Positions 7,921 through 14,069 of a stretch of 34,195 nt of DNA are shown here, piece by piece (the first letter of the stretch is position 1; the number at the start of each line of letters is the position of its first letter). Source of the stretch: DAOPJM01 sp035399665 (lineage in GTDB: Bacteria; Bacillota; Clostridia; Christensenellales; CAG-138). The notes beneath the pieces are model-generated. The model was given only the letters and a program-made list of their open reading frames with translations. It did not search any database and was not told the origin of the DNA. The DNA lies in contig DAOPJM010000019.1 of assembly GCA_035399665.1 (NCBI GenBank), positions 1 through 34,195 on the forward strand, read 5' to 3'. The position numbers were made by a program, and so were the translations under genes.

Positions 7921-8306
7921 CGGCTCAGGCGCAGGGCTTCGGCGTCCATGCTTACGCTCACCACGGCGTCCCCTGCGGTTTCGCCCTTCAGCATACCAAG
8001 CTCCGCCAGTACCGGCAGCGCAAGCTGATGGGTCAGCTCCCCCAAGAGCGCCCTTTCAAGGGTGTAGGCCGCGATCCTGCACAGCGCGGCGGAGTAGAGG
8101 CGGCGCTTCTTGGTCGCTCCCGACTTGGCAAGCTCCACTATACGTTCGGGCGTCTCGCCCACGGCGGCGGCAAGCCCGTAGAGCGTGTAGGGTATCTGCC
8201 GTTCGCTGTACCCGCCGTTCTTGAGCGGATTGCGCTCCATCGTGGCGTCGCAGGCGTCAAAGTACGCCGCTATGCGCTCCTGTGTTTCGTCCTTCATTCT
8301 TGACAT
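7917..8306 (-). CDS. Terminase small subunit-like protein
   Basis: 129 aa; ATG at 8306 with AAAGGAGC upstream. It overlaps the large subunit start by 4 nt, the usual terS-terL arrangement. The sequence is mostly helical: YSERQIPYTLYGLAAAVGETPERIVELAKSGATKKRRLYSAALCRIAAYTLERALLGE. This contains a probable helix-turn-helix (about residues 34-62) followed by an oligomerisation helix, matching the way small terminases recognise DNA and recruit TerL. What DNA it selects (a pac/cos site or none) cannot be told from the sequence. Confidence 0.75.
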   Translation of the reverse strand: MSRMKDETQERIAAYFDACDATMERNPLKNGGYSERQIPYTLYGLAAAVGETPERIVELAKSGATKKRRLYSAALCRIAAYTLERALLGELTHQLALPVLAELGMLKGETAGDAVVSVSMDAEALRLSR

Positions 8307-8361
8307 ACCCGCTCCTTTCCGTTGCTGTCAGGTCGGATTTCACCGTTTTACCCTCGCCTTC

Positions 8362-8501
8362 AATCCGCCCGAGGGCTGCCCCTTTTGCCCTCCGCAGTCT
8401 TGTGGCGTTCGCAAAGCGCATAATCCGACCGAGGGCTGCCCCTTTTGCCCTCCGCAGTCTTGTGGCGTTCGCAAAGCGCATAATCCGACCGAGGGCTGCC
8501 C
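8362..8501. repeat. 60-bp tandem repeat, 2.3 copies, between terS and holin genes
   Basis: Units at 8362-8421 and 8422-8481 differ at one base, and a third partial unit covers 8482-8501. Each unit contains a GAGGGC/GCCCTC inverted repeat. The 232-bp gap 8307-8538 holds no convincing gene on either strand. Reading through the repeat gives perfectly periodic 20-aa peptides in several frames because 60 is divisible by 3, which explains the spurious ORFs here. It splits the phage-like operon into a fibre/lysis part and a packaging/capsid part. Confidence 0.85.
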
Positions 8502-8538
8502 TTTTTTTGCACAGGACAGCCCCCGCCGCCCCTTTTTT

Positions 8539-8967
8539 CTATGCGCCCTTGTCGTTGGACTCGTCCGTGTAGCCCGGCTCATCGCCGCCAAGCTTTAGCA
8601 GCGTGGTCTTGAGGAACTTAGGCAGCGGCAAGCCCATCTCGCCCGCGTTCTCAAGCACGGACAAGGCCTCGTTCGCTATGTAGAAGGTGCAGATTGCAGT
8701 TCGCACGGCGCCGTTGCTTCCCGCGAATCTGTCCACCACACAGCCAAGCCCGACGAGCATAAAGATCATCAGCTTCTTCAAAAGGCCCTTCCAACCGATT
8801 TCGGACGAGAGGGTTCGCTTCACCGCCGCCTTGATTACGCCCGTAACATAGTCTATCGCAACCATTATTACGAGCGCGGCAAGCAGCGCGTCCCACGGCC
8901 CCCATATATAGGCCGCAATCCCTGCCAGCGTCGAAAGCGCCAGCTTCACATAGGTGTCAATGTTCAT
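8539..8967 (-). CDS. Phage holin, toxin-secretion/phage-lysis type (holin_4_1-like)
   Basis: 142 aa. The ATG at 8967 (MNIDTYVK) has a near-perfect GAGGAGGAAGGAA SD; a 16-residue upstream extension lacks one. Membrane segments: about 7-22, 26-45 (WDALLAALVIMVAIDYVTGVI) and 65-79, with the family-style D-Y-V-T-G stretch at 39-43. A short cytoplasmic C-terminal tail is charged. Holins of this family permeabilise the membrane so that endolysin can reach the wall. It is directly downstream of the endolysin gene (19 nt gap). The order endolysin then holin is reversed compared with most phages, but the pairing is normal. Confidence 0.88.
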   Translation of the reverse strand: MNIDTYVKLALSTLAGIAAYIWGPWDALLAALVIMVAIDYVTGVIKAAVKRTLSSEIGWKGLLKKLMIFMLVGLGCVVDRFAGSNGAVRTAICTFYIANEALSVLENAGEMGLPLPKFLKTTLLKLGGDEPGYTDESNDKGA

Positions 8968-8986
8968 TTCCTTCCTCCTCATTAAT

Positions 8987-9745
8987 TTACAGCCCCAACA
9001 GGGCGTAAAGCTCATCGTTGGCCACGGCGTCGGGCTTGCACTTGGACGCCAGGGTCTTGGTCAGCAGCACCGCGGCCTTAGTGCTCTTGCCGTATACTCC
9101 GTCCACGCCGCTCTTGCCCAGGTCGCGCCCAAGTGAAAGCAGCTTCTCCTGTAAGGCGCGAACATCGTCGCCGCGCATCATGGGCGTGGTTAAGGTCAGC
9201 GTTCGCATGGTCGTGTCTCCGCTTTCGGAGTAATCCTCCTTGGTTTGCGCGGCGTCGTACATGTTCGGGAATCTGCCGTAGCGGTTCCATCCCGCGCCCG
9301 AAAGACGGGTCTTGACCACGCCGACGTCCCTGCCCTTGCACTCAATGACATAGCCGTCCCCGATGTACGCGCCGACGTGGACTATCTTCTCGCCGTTGTG
9401 CTTGAAAACAAGGTCGCCCGCCTGAATCTCCGCCGCGTTCAGCTTGTCGCACATGGCGTAAAGCCCTCTGCTTGAGCGGTCGCTTGACAGAAGCTTGAGC
9501 TGCTTCAACGCCCAGTACATGAGACCGGAGCAGTCGAAAGCCCTAATGTCGGTCTTTCCCGCGTCCAAAAGGCTTTGGTAGTACTTTTGTGAGCGCTCCG
9601 CGTTCTTGGCGGAAGTCTCGCACTTCTTGATCCATGCCTTCGCGTCCTTCATATCGTCCAGCAGCTCGCCGTCGCCGCCCCAGACGTATATCGCGTTGCC
9701 TATCTCGCCCTTGAGCAGGGCGATGAATTCATTGCTTTTGTTCAT
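8987..9745 (-). CDS. Endolysin: NlpC/P60 peptidase with peptidoglycan-binding domain
   Basis: 252 aa. An N-terminal NlpC/P60 cysteine peptidase domain: the start motif AIYVWGG (18-24), catalytic Cys72 in FDCSGLMYWAL, the GDLVFK turn (110-114) and His123 in VHVGAYIGDGYVIEC. After a linker (about 160-178) comes a PG_binding_1-like domain (about 179-250) with RGDDVRALQEKLLSLG and GVDGVYGKSTKAAVL. It would cut stem peptides in the host wall. No signal peptide, consistent with holin-dependent export. ATG at 9745 with TGGAGGAAAT SD; the upstream small ORF overlaps it by 17 nt. Confidence 0.93.
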   Translation of the reverse strand: MNKSNEFIALLKGEIGNAIYVWGGDGELLDDMKDAKAWIKKCETSAKNAERSQKYYQSLLDAGKTDIRAFDCSGLMYWALKQLKLLSSDRSSRGLYAMCDKLNAAEIQAGDLVFKHNGEKIVHVGAYIGDGYVIECKGRDVGVVKTRLSGAGWNRYGRFPNMYDAAQTKEDYSESGDTTMRTLTLTTPMMRGDDVRALQEKLLSLGRDLGKSGVDGVYGKSTKAAVLLTKTLASKCKPDAVANDELYALLGL

Positions 9746-9953
9746 GGTATATTTCCTCCAGTTGATTTTGCGCGGCCTTTAGAGCGTTCGCGGCGCATAT
9801 CTCCATGCGCTCTTGAAGTTCGCCCCTTCTGCCGCTCATATTCCATAATATGCGGCGGTTTTCGCGTTCTGCGCCAAATCGCTTAAGTCTCGGCGTCACG
9901 GCTCGCAGTAAGCCAAGACTGCTCAGCATATAGAGAGGTTTGCGGCGTGTCAT
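9729..9953 (-). CDS. Small basic phage-cassette protein, unknown
   Basis: 74 aa. The ATG at 9953 is preferred because GGGAGGGGAGC lies just upstream and the 35-codon extension would overlap the fibre gene. Highly basic N-terminus (MTRRKPLYMLSS ... RLKRFGAERENRR) and an amphipathic helical C-terminus (LQERMEICAANALKAAQNQLEEIYHEQ). It overlaps the endolysin start by 17 nt, so the two are likely co-translated. No family recognised; could be a lysis accessory protein, but that is a guess from position. Confidence 0.55.
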   Translation of the reverse strand: MTRRKPLYMLSSLGLLRAVTPRLKRFGAERENRRILWNMSGRRGELQERMEICAANALKAAQNQLEEIYHEQKQ

Positions 9954-9963
9954 GCTCCCCTCC

Positions 9964-10845
9964 CTACTGCGCGATAACCAGCCACTGATAGGTAAGCCCC
10001 GCAAGGAGCGGATAGGTGGCGTCGCAGTTGACGGTAAGAGCTGTGGCGCTCCATCCAAGCCTGAAGCGGCTGAAGCTTGCGCCGGTGTTGGCGGTGAAGC
10101 TGTCGTTGACCGCCATGAGCGAAGCCGAATTGCTCTCCGAGCTTGTGTCGGCGCGGTACTTGCCCACTATGCCCCTTGTCGCGTATGAAGGGTTTGTAAC
10201 CCACAGGAACGCCGCCGAGGGCGTCGAGCCCAAGGAATGGCTTATCGTGTACGCGCTCGTCACCGCCGAGGTCGGAGTGAAGGAGCCGCAGTCAAAGAGT
10301 TTGCCGTTTATCGTGCTGCCGCCGCTGCCGCCCGTGTAAGTGCCGGTAACGCCTAAGATGCTCACGCCGCTTTTGATATTGGCGGCGGCTATGTTGGCGT
10401 CAATCGCGCTTGTCACGGCCGAAACGCTTACGCTTGAAAGCCCGTCATAGCCCGTGTCGGCGGCAACGCTCTGCAACGAGGTCGAGGGCGCGACAGACTT
10501 GGATTGCAGATTAGCTTCCTCGCCCGTGTAAGTGCCGGTAACGCCCAATATCTCAACTCCGCTTTTGATGTTGCCCGCCGTGATGTCGCTGTCAATCGCG
10601 CTTGTCACGGCCGAAACGCTTACGCTTGAAAGCCCGTCATAGCCCGTGTCGGCGGCAACGCTCTGCAACGAGGTCGAGGGCGCGACAGACTTGGATTGCA
10701 GATTAGCCTCCTCGCCCGTGGATATGCCCGAAATGGCGGTGGGGAAGTCGTCCGCGGCTATGCTGCTGGTGCCGCCGGTCTTAGCTCTGACGGCGTTGGC
10801 TATCGCACTGAACAGTCCCGATAGGGTAGTGTAGGTGTTTGGCAT
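9964..10845 (-). CDS. Repeat-containing tail fibre/adsorption-type protein
   Basis: 293 aa; ATG at 10845 overlapping the stop of the preceding gene. N-terminal region (1-44) has SGLFSAIANAVRAKTGGT followed by FPTAISGI, a common opening in Bacillota phage structural proteins. Residues about 44-172 contain two near-identical 64-aa repeats built on LQSKSVAPSTSLQSVAADTGYDGLSSVSVSAVTSAI and GVTGTYTG. Such GYDGLSSV repeats occur in gut phage tail/structural proteins. The C-terminal domain (about 180-293) is Ser/Thr/aromatic-rich beta structure, possibly a receptor-binding or trimerising knob. The sharing of the repeat at DNA level indicates recent duplication. Confidence 0.7.
   Translation of the reverse strand: MPNTYTTLSGLFSAIANAVRAKTGGTSSIAADDFPTAISGISTGEEANLQSKSVAPSTSLQSVAADTGYDGLSSVSVSAVTSAIDSDITAGNIKSGVEILGVTGTYTGEEANLQSKSVAPSTSLQSVAADTGYDGLSSVSVSAVTSAIDANIAAANIKSGVSILGVTGTYTGGSGGSTINGKLFDCGSFTPTSAVTSAYTISHSLGSTPSAAFLWVTNPSYATRGIVGKYRADTSSESNSASLMAVNDSFTANTGASFSRFRLGWSATALTVNCDATYPLLAGLTYQWLVIAQ
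10331..10714 (-). repeat. 192-bp in-frame tandem duplication in the fibre gene
   Basis: Two units, 10331-10522 and 10523-10714, each 192 bp (64 codons). A 117-bp stretch is identical in both (10399-10515 and 10591-10707), whereas the remainder has diverged at several positions. This pattern suggests a recent duplication or ongoing gene conversion that homogenises part of the unit. Confidence 0.93.
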
Positions 10846-11819
10846 CAGTAGCTCCCTCCAATCGCGTCCGAAATGGCGGCGGATACCGCCGAATCCACAT
10901 AGCTTTGGGTAGCGTAGGACGCAAGCAGGGCGCTGTGGGCGGTTTCGCTTTGGTTATGCGCCGCGATGAGGCTTGCAACCTCGCTGTACGTTTGGAGTCT
11001 GCTGAACGTTTGCCATGTCACAGCTCCGTTGTTGTTCGTGCCTCGCCTTATGTGCAGGTAGCCCTCCTCGGCGCTTGCCCAAAGCTGAAGCAGTTCCCCG
11101 TTTGCGCCGCACGAGACAAGCAGAACGTCGTCATATTCGCCCGAACCGTTGTTGTAGATGTACACACCCTCTGTGGTCGCGGCGTCAAGGTTGGTGCTGT
11201 CCACCGTATCAACAATTGCGCCTATGCCGGAGCCGTCCTGACCCGCTTCGCCTGACGCGCCTTGGGGTATGCCGAACGCAAGCGACAGCCCCGTGTCGTC
11301 ATTGGTCACGGTGACGGTGGGGCTTGCGCCCGCCGAAAGGGTGGAAGCTGAAGCGGAAATGCCGGCTATCTTGGCGACTGCCGCAATCGCCGCCTCGGTC
11401 GCCGCGACAAGCGGGGGCATACCCGCGTCAGAGTAAATCGTCTGTTCGCCGCAAAGGGCGGGCTTGCAGCGGAAGCAAAAGCGCGCCGATGTCACAAGGG
11501 TTTCAAGGTTAGCGTCGCCGTAGAGCTGAATCTCGGACGAGACTATCCCCGCCGAATAGGACGCGGGCCGCAGCGCGATGGCTATTTCCCCGCTTGCGGC
11601 TGTCGTCACGGATACGCCGCTGTCGCCGTTTTGCAGCCTTACCCCTAAGGGCGAGGAGAACACGGCCTGCACGACAAGTCCGTCAAGGTTCACCGCAGCG
11701 CCCGCGTTCGTCAGGGTGATGTTCAGGACGTTGCCCGTGTCGCCCTCCACCACGGTGAATTTTGCGGGCGCGGTCTTTGACACAAGGTCAAGGTCGAGAT
11801 CGTAATACTTGAGTTCCAT
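10845..11819 (-). CDS. BppU-like baseplate/fibre protein with collagen-like linker
   Basis: 324 aa, first gene of the phage-like operon; ATG at 11819 with AAAGGAGG SD. Residues 1-110 resemble the BppU N-terminal domain (LDLVSKTAPAKFTVVEGDTGNVLNITLTNAGAAVNLDGLVVQAVF). A middle helical/linker stretch leads to a short collagen-like GIPQGASGEAGQDGSG segment (about 179-194). The domain after it (YIYNNGSGEYDDVLLVS ... LHIRRGTNNNGAVTWQTFSRL, about 215-275) looks like the pyocin-knob-type repeats of tail fibres. The end (AHNQSETAHSALLASYATQSYVDSAVSAAIS) is a trimeric coiled-coil-like tail. It probably attaches to the tail and binds host surface glycans. Confidence 0.75.
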   Translation of the reverse strand: MELKYYDLDLDLVSKTAPAKFTVVEGDTGNVLNITLTNAGAAVNLDGLVVQAVFSSPLGVRLQNGDSGVSVTTAASGEIAIALRPASYSAGIVSSEIQLYGDANLETLVTSARFCFRCKPALCGEQTIYSDAGMPPLVAATEAAIAAVAKIAGISASASTLSAGASPTVTVTNDDTGLSLAFGIPQGASGEAGQDGSGIGAIVDTVDSTNLDAATTEGVYIYNNGSGEYDDVLLVSCGANGELLQLWASAEEGYLHIRRGTNNNGAVTWQTFSRLQTYSEVASLIAAHNQSETAHSALLASYATQSYVDSAVSAAISDAIGGSY

Positions 11820-11848
11820 TAATTCATCCTCCTTTATGGAGCAATGTT

Positions 11849-11871
11849 AACACAGGAATTACCCCTGTGTT
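11849..11871. promoter_or_regulatory. Inverted repeat upstream of the phage-like operon (possible operator/attenuator)
   Basis: AACACAGG at 11849-11856 and CCTGTGTT at 11864-11871 form a perfect 8-bp inverted repeat with a 7-nt centre, 30 nt before the first ATG of the operon. With no T-run it is not a typical terminator. It could be a repressor-binding site or a 5' UTR hairpin. Function is inference from position. Confidence 0.45.
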
Positions 11872-11971
11872 TCCCGTCTTTTTTCACATTTCCGCCACAT
11901 TTAGGCGGCAATTGTGACGCTAATGTGAACTGCTGAACGCAAATAGCGGCAGGCACGGCGCCCGCCGTGTC

Positions 11972-12069
11972 AGGATAACAGCGAGGTCGATTGGCAGATC
12001 AAGTTATGATGACAATGGGGGGGTATTTGCGGAATGTAAGGATGACAGCGAGGGTCGATTGGCAGATCA
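11972..12069. repeat. Pair of ~30-bp direct repeats at the right edge of the phage-like block
   Basis: Two copies (11972-12001 and 12039-12069) share AGGATRACAGCGAGG followed by TCGATTGGCAGATCA, differing at one base and one inserted G. The first half matches the end of the MITE-like family found at 20.3 and 29.3 kb (GGATGACAGCG). As at the left edge, host repeats border the phage-like block. Confidence 0.75.
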
Positions 12070-12104
12070 TATTTTAACCACGGCGACGGACACGCGGGCG
12101 CACT

Positions 12105-12134
12105 AAAAAAGGCACAGCGGGATTGCTGTGCCTT
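12105..12134 (-). terminator. Rho-independent terminator of the amine dehydrogenase operon
   Basis: A perfect 10-bp stem (AAGGCACAGC at 12109-12118, GCTGTGCCTT at 12125-12134) with a 6-nt loop; on the minus strand it runs into TTTTTT (12110-12105). It lies 23 nt after the stop of the last dehydrogenase gene and separates that operon from the phage-like one. Confidence 0.9.
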
Positions 12135-12156
12135 GTTCTATGCCCTTATTCGGAGT

Positions 12157-13302
12157 TTACACCACGGCCGGCTCCAACAGAAGCTTGCCCTCGGCAAAGC
12201 GCGAGAGGGCGAACGGATGGTAGTCCACCTCCATTTTGCCTCCAAGTATAAGCTCACGCATCACAACGCCCGTAACCGGCCCGAACATAAATCCATGTCC
12301 TGAGAATCCGAGCGCCATATACGCGTTGTCCAGTCCCGGCGCCCTGTCGTATATTGGCTGACGGTCGGGCGTCATGACATAACAGCCCGCCCATTGGCGC
12401 ACCACGCGAAGTCCTCCGAGCTTTGGAAGCACGCGCTCTATGGTAAGCGCCATCTCGTCCAAGAACTGCCACGAGCTTGTCATTCTGCCGTCCTGCGGCT
12501 CGTTCGGGTCGCCCCTTCCCATGATAAACGAGCCATGCGGCGACTGCTGAGCATAGAGGTTCAGGCCAAAGCCCATGACCATGGGGTCCTGCATATGCGC
12601 GACAGGCTCGGACACCAGTATTTGGTGCCTTTCCGTATGAATCGGAAGCTCAAGTCCCAAGAGCTTCGATAACTCCGGACTGCCCGCGCCCGAGCACAAT
12701 ATGAGCGAGCCTACCGCGATATCGCCCTTATTGGTCTTAACCCTGACAACCTTACCGCCCTCGGTCTCAAAGCCCGTAACCTCGGTAAAGCGCATGAACT
12801 CCACGCCAAGACGCTTTGCGGCGCAGTAAAACGCGTCGGTGGTCTTGAAGGGGTTCAAAAAGCCGTCCCTGTCGCAGTACGCGGCGGCGCTCAAAATGTC
12901 GGCGTTTAGATGCGGGACAAGCTCCTTGGCCTCCTTGGGCGTAAGCATCTTAGAGGCTATTCCGCACTCGTTCTGCACCTTTACGTTGTACTCGAACTGA
13001 CGCGCCTCGCGTTCGCCCTCGGCTATCATCAGATAGCCCGTCTGACGGAACTCTATATCCCCCTCATACTCCAGCACGTCGGCGGCATTCTCGTAAAACT
13101 CTATGCTGTACTTGCCAAGCTCGCAGTTCATCTTGGTTCCCCATTGCATACGCACGCCCGCGCCGCACCTGCCCGTAGACCCGTAGGTGATATATCCGCG
13201 CTCTATGACCACTATGTTCTTCGCGCCCGCCTGCGCAAGCCTGAACGCGGTGGAGCAGCCCGAAATGCCGCCCCCGATAATGAGATAATCGGCCTGCATC
13301 AT
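12157..13302 (-). CDS. FAD-dependent amino acid (probably proline) dehydrogenase, catalytic subunit
   Basis: 381 aa DAO-family flavoprotein. The dinucleotide-binding motif GGGISG (10-15) is followed by IERGYITYGSTGRCGAG and, near the C-terminus, MTPDRQPIYDRAPGLDNAYMALGFSGHGF, the substrate/FAD contact region of the DadA/SoxB/ProDH-beta type. Start: ATG at 13302 (second ATG at 13299) preceded by GGAGGAACG; an 82-codon extension is the shadow of the upstream gene. It overlaps that gene by 4 nt. With the three neighbours it makes a heteromeric dye-linked type dehydrogenase. The P5C dehydrogenase just upstream argues for L-proline as substrate; sarcosine, glycine betaine derivatives or D-hydroxyproline remain possible. 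Confidence 0.85.
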   Translation of the reverse strand: MMQADYLIIGGGISGCSTAFRLAQAGAKNIVVIERGYITYGSTGRCGAGVRMQWGTKMNCELGKYSIEFYENAADVLEYEGDIEFRQTGYLMIAEGEREARQFEYNVKVQNECGIASKMLTPKEAKELVPHLNADILSAAAYCDRDGFLNPFKTTDAFYCAAKRLGVEFMRFTEVTGFETEGGKVVRVKTNKGDIAVGSLILCSGAGSPELSKLLGLELPIHTERHQILVSEPVAHMQDPMVMGFGLNLYAQQSPHGSFIMGRGDPNEPQDGRMTSSWQFLDEMALTIERVLPKLGGLRVVRQWAGCYVMTPDRQPIYDRAPGLDNAYMALGFSGHGFMFGPVTGVVMRELILGGKMEVDYHPFALSRFAEGKLLLEPAVV

Positions 13303-14069
13303 CGTTCCTCCACCCCCTCCGCTATGGACTTTAGCGTCACGCCGCCCACGGGCGGTCGGCTCGTCTGCGGCTTTAGCTCGCTCATGGGCTTGCCCGTGGC
13401 TATGGACAGCTCCCGCAGAATCAGCAGTCCGCAGGTCTTGCCCTGACAGGGGCCCATGCCCGCACGGGTTATGCGCTTTATCGAGTCGAAGTCCGTATAG
13501 CCCTCGGCTATGAGCTTTCGTATCTGCCCTAAGGTCACATCCGAGCAACGGCAGATGATGGTATCGTCAAGCTCGTTCATGCCTTCTCCGCAGCGGCGCC
13601 TAAAGTTTCGCGCCTCGTACAGGTATGCTTTGGGCGCGGTGAAGCTCACCTCAGGCGTCCTGTCATAGGCCGGCGGGTTCACAACGCGTACCACGCGTCC
13701 AAGGCAGAGCGTTTGGCCGCCGCGTGAGAGTACGTCAACGACCTCGTTTTCCTTGGGCAGGGGCAGAAACTCATACGGCACCGTGAAGGTCGCCTCATCG
13801 CCCTTAAGCTGCACCAGCATTATGGCAAGCCCGGGGCAATGCGAGACGCAGTTGCCGCAGCCGTTGCAAAGCTCCGTGTCAATCTTGGGGCGGTCATTGA
13901 TGTTTTCGCCTATCGTTATGGCTTTCCTTGGGCATGAGAACTCACAGGGGTTACAGGGTATTCTGCAATAGCATTCTATCACCGCGACCCTGCCGCGCTC
14001 CATGCGCTCAACCTCGGGAAACACCGACAGCACCTGTTCGCGGCTTGCGATTCCGTCCTTTTCAAGCAT
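13299..14069 (-). CDS. Ferredoxin/BFD-like iron-sulfur subunit of the dehydrogenase
   Basis: 256 aa electron-transfer subunit. Cys-rich ECYCRIPCNPCEFSCP (32-47; Cys33/35/39/42/46) and CNGCGNCVSHCP (Cys68/71/74/78) indicate [4Fe-4S] centres. The C-terminal part is a BFD-like [2Fe-2S] domain with CRCSDVT (Cys173/175) and CQGKTC (Cys208/213). This fuses two modules that are separate subunits in several archaeal and bacterial proline/opine dehydrogenases. Start: ATG at 14069 with AAAGGGG about 8 nt upstream; a GTG at 14078 is too close to the SD. It overlaps the preceding gene by 8 nt. Passes electrons from the FAD subunits to an unknown acceptor. Confidence 0.85.
   Translation of the reverse strand: MLEKDGIASREQVLSVFPEVERMERGRVAVIECYCRIPCNPCEFSCPRKAITIGENINDRPKIDTELCNGCGNCVSHCPGLAIMLVQLKGDEATFTVPYEFLPLPKENEVVDVLSRGGQTLCLGRVVRVVNPPAYDRTPEVSFTAPKAYLYEARNFRRRCGEGMNELDDTIICRCSDVTLGQIRKLIAEGYTDFDSIKRITRAGMGPCQGKTCGLLILRELSIATGKPMSELKPQTSRPPVGGVTLKSIAEGVEER

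Larger units (their letters stand above)
11820..12104. other. Intergenic region upstream of the phage-like operon
   Basis: No gene seen. It contains the SD of the BppU-like gene (near 11830), an inverted repeat at 11849-11871, a second short inverted repeat CCGCC...GGCGG at 11891-11908, and two copies of a host-type direct repeat at 11972-12069. No convincing -35/-10 pair was found on the minus strand, although the operon must start here because a terminator sits at 12105-12134. A weak promoter, or one needing an activator, is likely. Confidence 0.5.

Noticed and set aside
8221..8598. Plus-strand ORF of 125 codons with periodic 20-aa repeats
   Set aside because: Periodicity arises from the 60-bp DNA repeat; it runs antisense through the terS start, has no good SD and the same periodicity shows in other frames.
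12066..12094. Possible promoter for the phage-like operon (TATGAT on the minus strand)
   Set aside because: No acceptable -35 at 16-18 bp and it lies within the direct repeat; too weak to call.
1..12104. Search for attL/attR pair around the phage-like block
   Set aside because: Left and right edges share only general host-repeat similarity (short, imperfect); no identical core longer than about 10 bp was seen, and no tRNA gene lies at either edge.
13303..13548. 82-residue extension of the flavoprotein
   Set aside because: Frame-shadow of the BFD-like domain of the upstream gene; the flavin motif starts directly after the ATG with SD at 13302.
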